From positions 5,456,001 to 5,520,000 of the forward strand of contig NZ_CP045643.1 of the NCBI RefSeq assembly GCF_009498275.1: a stretch of 64,000 nt of DNA, in the 5' to 3' direction. The position numbers and the translations under genes were made by a program. The notes below the pieces were generated by a model. That model ran no database searches, was not told the origin of the DNA, and worked only from the letters and a program-made list of their open reading frames with translations. The first letter of the stretch is position 1; each line of letters begins with the position of its first letter. This document shows positions 61,251 to 64,000 of this stretch, piece after piece. This DNA comes from Streptomyces fagopyri. Lineage in GTDB: Bacteria > Actinomycetota > Actinomycetes > Streptomycetales > Streptomycetaceae.

Positions 61251-62915
61251 ATGTCAGGACCCCGCCCCGTCCGAGCGCCGCGCGGTACGGAACTGAGTGC
61301 CCTGGGATGGCAGCAGGAAGCCGCGCTGCGGATGCTGCAGAACAACCTCGACCCCGAGGTGGCCGAACACCCCGACAAGCTCGTCGTCTACGGCGGCACC
61401 GGCAAGGCCGCCCGTGACTGGCGCTCCTTCGACGCCATGGTGCGCACCCTGCGGACCCTGAAGCAGGACGAGACGATGCTCGTCCAGTCCGGCCGTCCCG
61501 TCGGTGTCATGCAGACCCACGAATGGGCCCCGCGCGTCCTCATCGCCAACTCCAACCTGGTCGGCGACTGGGCCAACTGGGAGGAGTTCCGGCGCCTGGA
61601 GGCCCTCGGTCTCACCATGTACGGCCAGATGACGGCCGGCTCCTGGATCTACATCGGCACCCAGGGCATCCTCCAGGGCACCTACGAGACCTTCGCCGCG
61701 GTCGCCGCGAAGAAGTTCAACGGCACGCTCGCCGGGACCATCACGCTGACCGCCGGCCTCGGCGGCATGGGCGGCGCCCAGCCCCTCGCCGTGACGATGA
61801 ACGACGGCGTCGCGATCTGCATCGACGTCGACCCGCGCGCCATCGAGCGCCGCATCGAGCACCGCTACCTCGACGTGCGGGCCGACTCCCTGGAGCACGC
61901 CCTCCAGCTCGCCGTCGAGGCCCGCGACCAGCGCAGGCCGCTCTCCATCGGCCTGCTGGGCAACGCCGCCGACCTGCTGCCGCGGATGCTCGCCGAGGGC
62001 GCCCCCGTCGACATCGTGACCGACCAGACCTCGGCCCACGACCCGCTCGCCTACCTCCCCGTCGGCGTCGACTTCGACGATATGGCCTCCTACGCGGCCA
62101 AGGACCCGGCCGGCTTCACCACCCGCGCCCGCGAGTCCATGGCCCGGCACGTCGAGGCCATGGTCGGCTTCATGGACGCCGGCGCCGAGGTCTTCGACTA
62201 CGGCAACTCGATCCGCGGCGAGGCCCAGCTCGCCGGGTACGAGCGGGCGTTCGCCTTCCCCGGCTTCGTCCCCGCCTACATCCGCCCGCTCTTCTCCGAG
62301 GGCAAGGGCCCCTTCCGCTGGGCCGCCCTGTCCGGCGAGGCCTCCGACATCCACAAGACCGACAAGGCGATCCTCGACCTCTTCCCGGAGAACGAGTCCC
62401 TGCACCGCTGGATCAAGCTGGCCGGCGAGCGCGTCCACTTCCAGGGCCTGCCCGCCCGTATCTGCTGGCTCGGCTACGGCGAGCGCGACAAGGCCGGCGA
62501 GCGCTTCAACGACATGGTGGCCTCCGGCGAACTCGCCGCGCCCCTCGCCATCGGCCGCGACCACCTCGACTGCGGTTCCGTCGCCTCCCCGTACCGCGAG
62601 ACCGAGGCCATGCTCGACGGCTCCGACGCGATCGCCGACTGGCCGCTGCTCAACGCCATGGTGAACGTGGCCTCCGGCGCCTCCTGGGTCTCCATCCACC
62701 ACGGCGGCGGCGTCGGCATGGGCCGCTCCATCCACGCCGGCCAGGTCACCGTCGCCGACGGCACCGCGCTGGCCGGCGAGAAGATCCGCCGCGTCCTGAC
62801 CAACGACCCCGGCATGGGCGTCATCCGGCACGTCGACGCCGGCTACGACATCGCCGAGTCCGTCGCCGCCGAGCGCGGCGTGCGCGTCCCGATGCGGGAA
62901 GGCGAGACCGCGTGA
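61251..62915 (+). CDS. hutU: urocanate hydratase (urocanase)
   Basis: 554 residues. Converts urocanate to imidazolonepropionate, using tightly bound NAD+. [74 protein letters not shown]; and the active-site [19 protein letters not shown] and [25 protein letters not shown] at 61239-61244. Its stop overlaps the start of the M20 amidohydrolase. Confidence 0.97.
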   Translation: MSGPRPVRAPRGTELSALGWQQEAALRMLQNNLDPEVAEHPDKLVVYGGTGKAARDWRSFDAMVRTLRTLKQDETMLVQSGRPVGVMQTHEWAPRVLIANSNLVGDWANWEEFRRLEALGLTMYGQMTAGSWIYIGTQGILQGTYETFAAVAAKKFNGTLAGTITLTAGLGGMGGAQPLAVTMNDGVAICIDVDPRAIERRIEHRYLDVRADSLEHALQLAVEARDQRRPLSIGLLGNAADLLPRMLAEGAPVDIVTDQTSAHDPLAYLPVGVDFDDMASYAAKDPAGFTTRARESMARHVEAMVGFMDAGAEVFDYGNSIRGEAQLAGYERAFAFPGFVPAYIRPLFSEGKGPFRWAALSGEASDIHKTDKAILDLFPENESLHRWIKLAGERVHFQGLPARICWLGYGERDKAGERFNDMVASGELAAPLAIGRDHLDCGSVASPYRETEAMLDGSDAIADWPLLNAMVNVASGASWVSIHHGGGVGMGRSIHAGQVTVADGTALAGEKIRRVLTNDPGMGVIRHVDAGYDIAESVAAERGVRVPMREGETA

Positions 62916-64000
62916 CCCAGCACGACGGTGGGCCGGGGGCCGTGTCCCCGGCCGCCCCGGGCGCGTCCGCGGCACCGGGCGGCTCCGCGCCGGCCTCCTT
63001 CCACACCATGTGGCGGGAGCTCGAACCCCTCGGACGTCACGCGGACAGCGGCGGATACCGCCGGTTCGCCTGGACCGGGGCCGACACCGACTGCCGGGCG
63101 TGGTTCCGGGCGCAGGCCGAGTCCCGCGGGCTGCGCTACGAGCTGGACCGCAACGGCAACCAGTGGGCCTGGCTCGGCGACCCCGCCGCGGGCGACGCCG
63201 TGGTCACCGGATCCCACCTGGACTCCGTGCCCGACGGCGGTGCCTTCGACGGGCCGCTCGGCGTCGTGTCCTCCTTCGCCGCCCTCGACGAACTGCGCGG
63301 CAGACAGGTCCGGTTCACCAGGCCGCTCGCCGTCGTCAACTTCGGCGACGAGGAGGGCGCCCGGTTCGGACTCGCCTGCGTCGGCTCCCGGCTGGCCGCC
63401 GGGCAGCTCACCGTCGAACAGGCGCACCGGCTCACGGACGCCGACGGCGTCACCCTGCCCCAGGCGATGGAACGGGCCGGTCACGACCCCGACACCATCG
63501 GACCGGACCCGGAACGCCTCGCCCGCATCGGCGCCTTCGTCGAACTCCACGTCGAACAGGGCCGGGCCCTCGACCTCTCCGGCGACCGGATCGGCATCGC
63601 CAGCGCCATCTGGCCGCACGGCCGCTGGCGCTTCGACTTCCGGGGCGAGGCCAACCACGCGGGCACCACCCGCCTCGTGGACCGCCACGACCCGATGCTC
63701 CCGTACGCCGAGACCGTGCTCGCGGCCCGGCGCGAGGCCCGCGTCACGGGCGCCGTCGCCACCTTCGGCAAGATCTCCGTCGAGCCGAACGGCGTGAACG
63801 CCATCCCGTCCCTGGTGCGCGGCTGGCTGGACTCCCGCGCCGCCGACCAGCCGACCCTCGACACCGTCGTCGCCGGCGTCGAGAAGGCGGCCCGGGAGTA
63901 CGCGCAGGCCCACGGCGTCGAACTCGACGTCGTACGCGAGTCGTTCACCCCCGTCGTCGAGTTCGGGCACGCCCTGCGCGACGAACTCGCCCGCATCCTC
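62912..64000 (+). CDS. M20-family amidohydrolase, allantoate/N-carbamoyl amidase type (C-terminal part outside window)
   Basis: 363 codons present, open to the right edge. After an Ala/Gly-rich N terminus, the M20 metal site appears: [34 protein letters not shown], and [13 protein letters not shown] with the third ligand. [19 protein letters not shown] and [12 protein letters not shown] are substrate and dimer contacts. GTG at 62912 overlaps the hutU stop. In Streptomyces this enzyme follows hutU and precedes hutF/hutI; removal of the N-formyl or N-formimino group from glutamate is the inferred role. Confidence 0.9.
   Translation, partial: MTQHDGGPGAVSPAAPGASAAPGGSAPASFHTMWRELEPLGRHADSGGYRRFAWTGADTDCRAWFRAQAESRGLRYELDRNGNQWAWLGDPAAGDAVVTGSHLDSVPDGGAFDGPLGVVSSFAALDELRGRQVRFTRPLAVVNFGDEEGARFGLACVGSRLAAGQLTVEQAHRLTDADGVTLPQAMERAGHDPDTIGPDPERLARIGAFVELHVEQGRALDLSGDRIGIASAIWPHGRWRFDFRGEANHAGTTRLVDRHDPMLPYAETVLAARREARVTGAVATFGKISVEPNGVNAIPSLVRGWLDSRAADQPTLDTVVAGVEKAAREYAQAHGVELDVVRESFTPVVEFGHALRDELARIL

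Overview
The window is chromosomal DNA from a Streptomyces or a very close relative. GC content is very high, third codon positions are almost all G or C, and GTG and TTG starts are common. Typical Streptomyces families are present: DUF397, SCO6745-like, roadblock/LC7, tandem Rpf proteins, and a tRNA-Leu(UAA) matching bldA. It looks like conserved chromosome core with small lineage-specific patches. I see no transposase, integrase, phage gene, CRISPR array or secondary-metabolite cluster.

Layout. 1-8.0 kb: start of an MFS exporter (minus), a MacB/FtsX-type ABC pair, and mfd. 8.2-12.1 kb: a WHG-type TetR repressor divergent from a SCO6745-like protein with two operator palindromes between them, an orphan MT0933-like antitoxin, a secreted HNH nuclease-like lipoprotein, and a rearranged locus where an XRE regulator has been reduced to a stub between DUF397 and an RsbW-like ATPase gene. 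12.2-20.1 kb: small membrane and cell-envelope proteins, a TPR protein plus M16 peptidase pair, two lipoproteins, a DUF1906 secreted protein, a BMP-like protein and a SurA-like lipoprotein. 20.4-30.4 kb: mazG, flavohemoprotein divergent from a cytochrome P450, two resuscitation-promoting factors (the second behind a ydaO/c-di-AMP riboswitch), eno, divIC, DUF501 and ppx.

30.4-40.6 kb: NDH-2 with a Rex operator-like site, cyclopropane fatty acid synthase, a second MacB/FtsX ABC pair paralogous to the first, bldA, a PobA-like monooxygenase and a Bax-inhibitor-1 protein. 40.7-47.6 kb: small conserved proteins, a thiolase, an SGNH hydrolase and cystathionine beta-synthase. 47.7-50.3 kb: a cysteine dioxygenase-amidohydrolase operon divergent from a LacI regulator, with overlapping operator palindromes. 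50.6-56.4 kb: a four-gene OpuC-type osmoprotectant ABC operon divergent from an ammonia-lyase homologue that lacks the MIO serine, coupled to an RpiR/MurR regulator. 56.6-64 kb: a membrane protein, a four-gene roadblock/DUF4388 operon, a PLP-dependent decarboxylase, hutU and the start of an M20 amidohydrolase that probably continues the histidine degradation route.

Functional themes are cell-wall remodelling and dormancy exit (Rpf, c-di-AMP), redox and respiration (Rex/NDH-2, flavohemoprotein), sulfur amino acids (CBS, cysteine dioxygenase), histidine catabolism and developmental translation control (bldA). At least seven genes have a -10 box placed so that transcription would begin at the start codon, so leaderless mRNAs look common here. 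A family of intergenic repeats recurs at three full sites and one short one.
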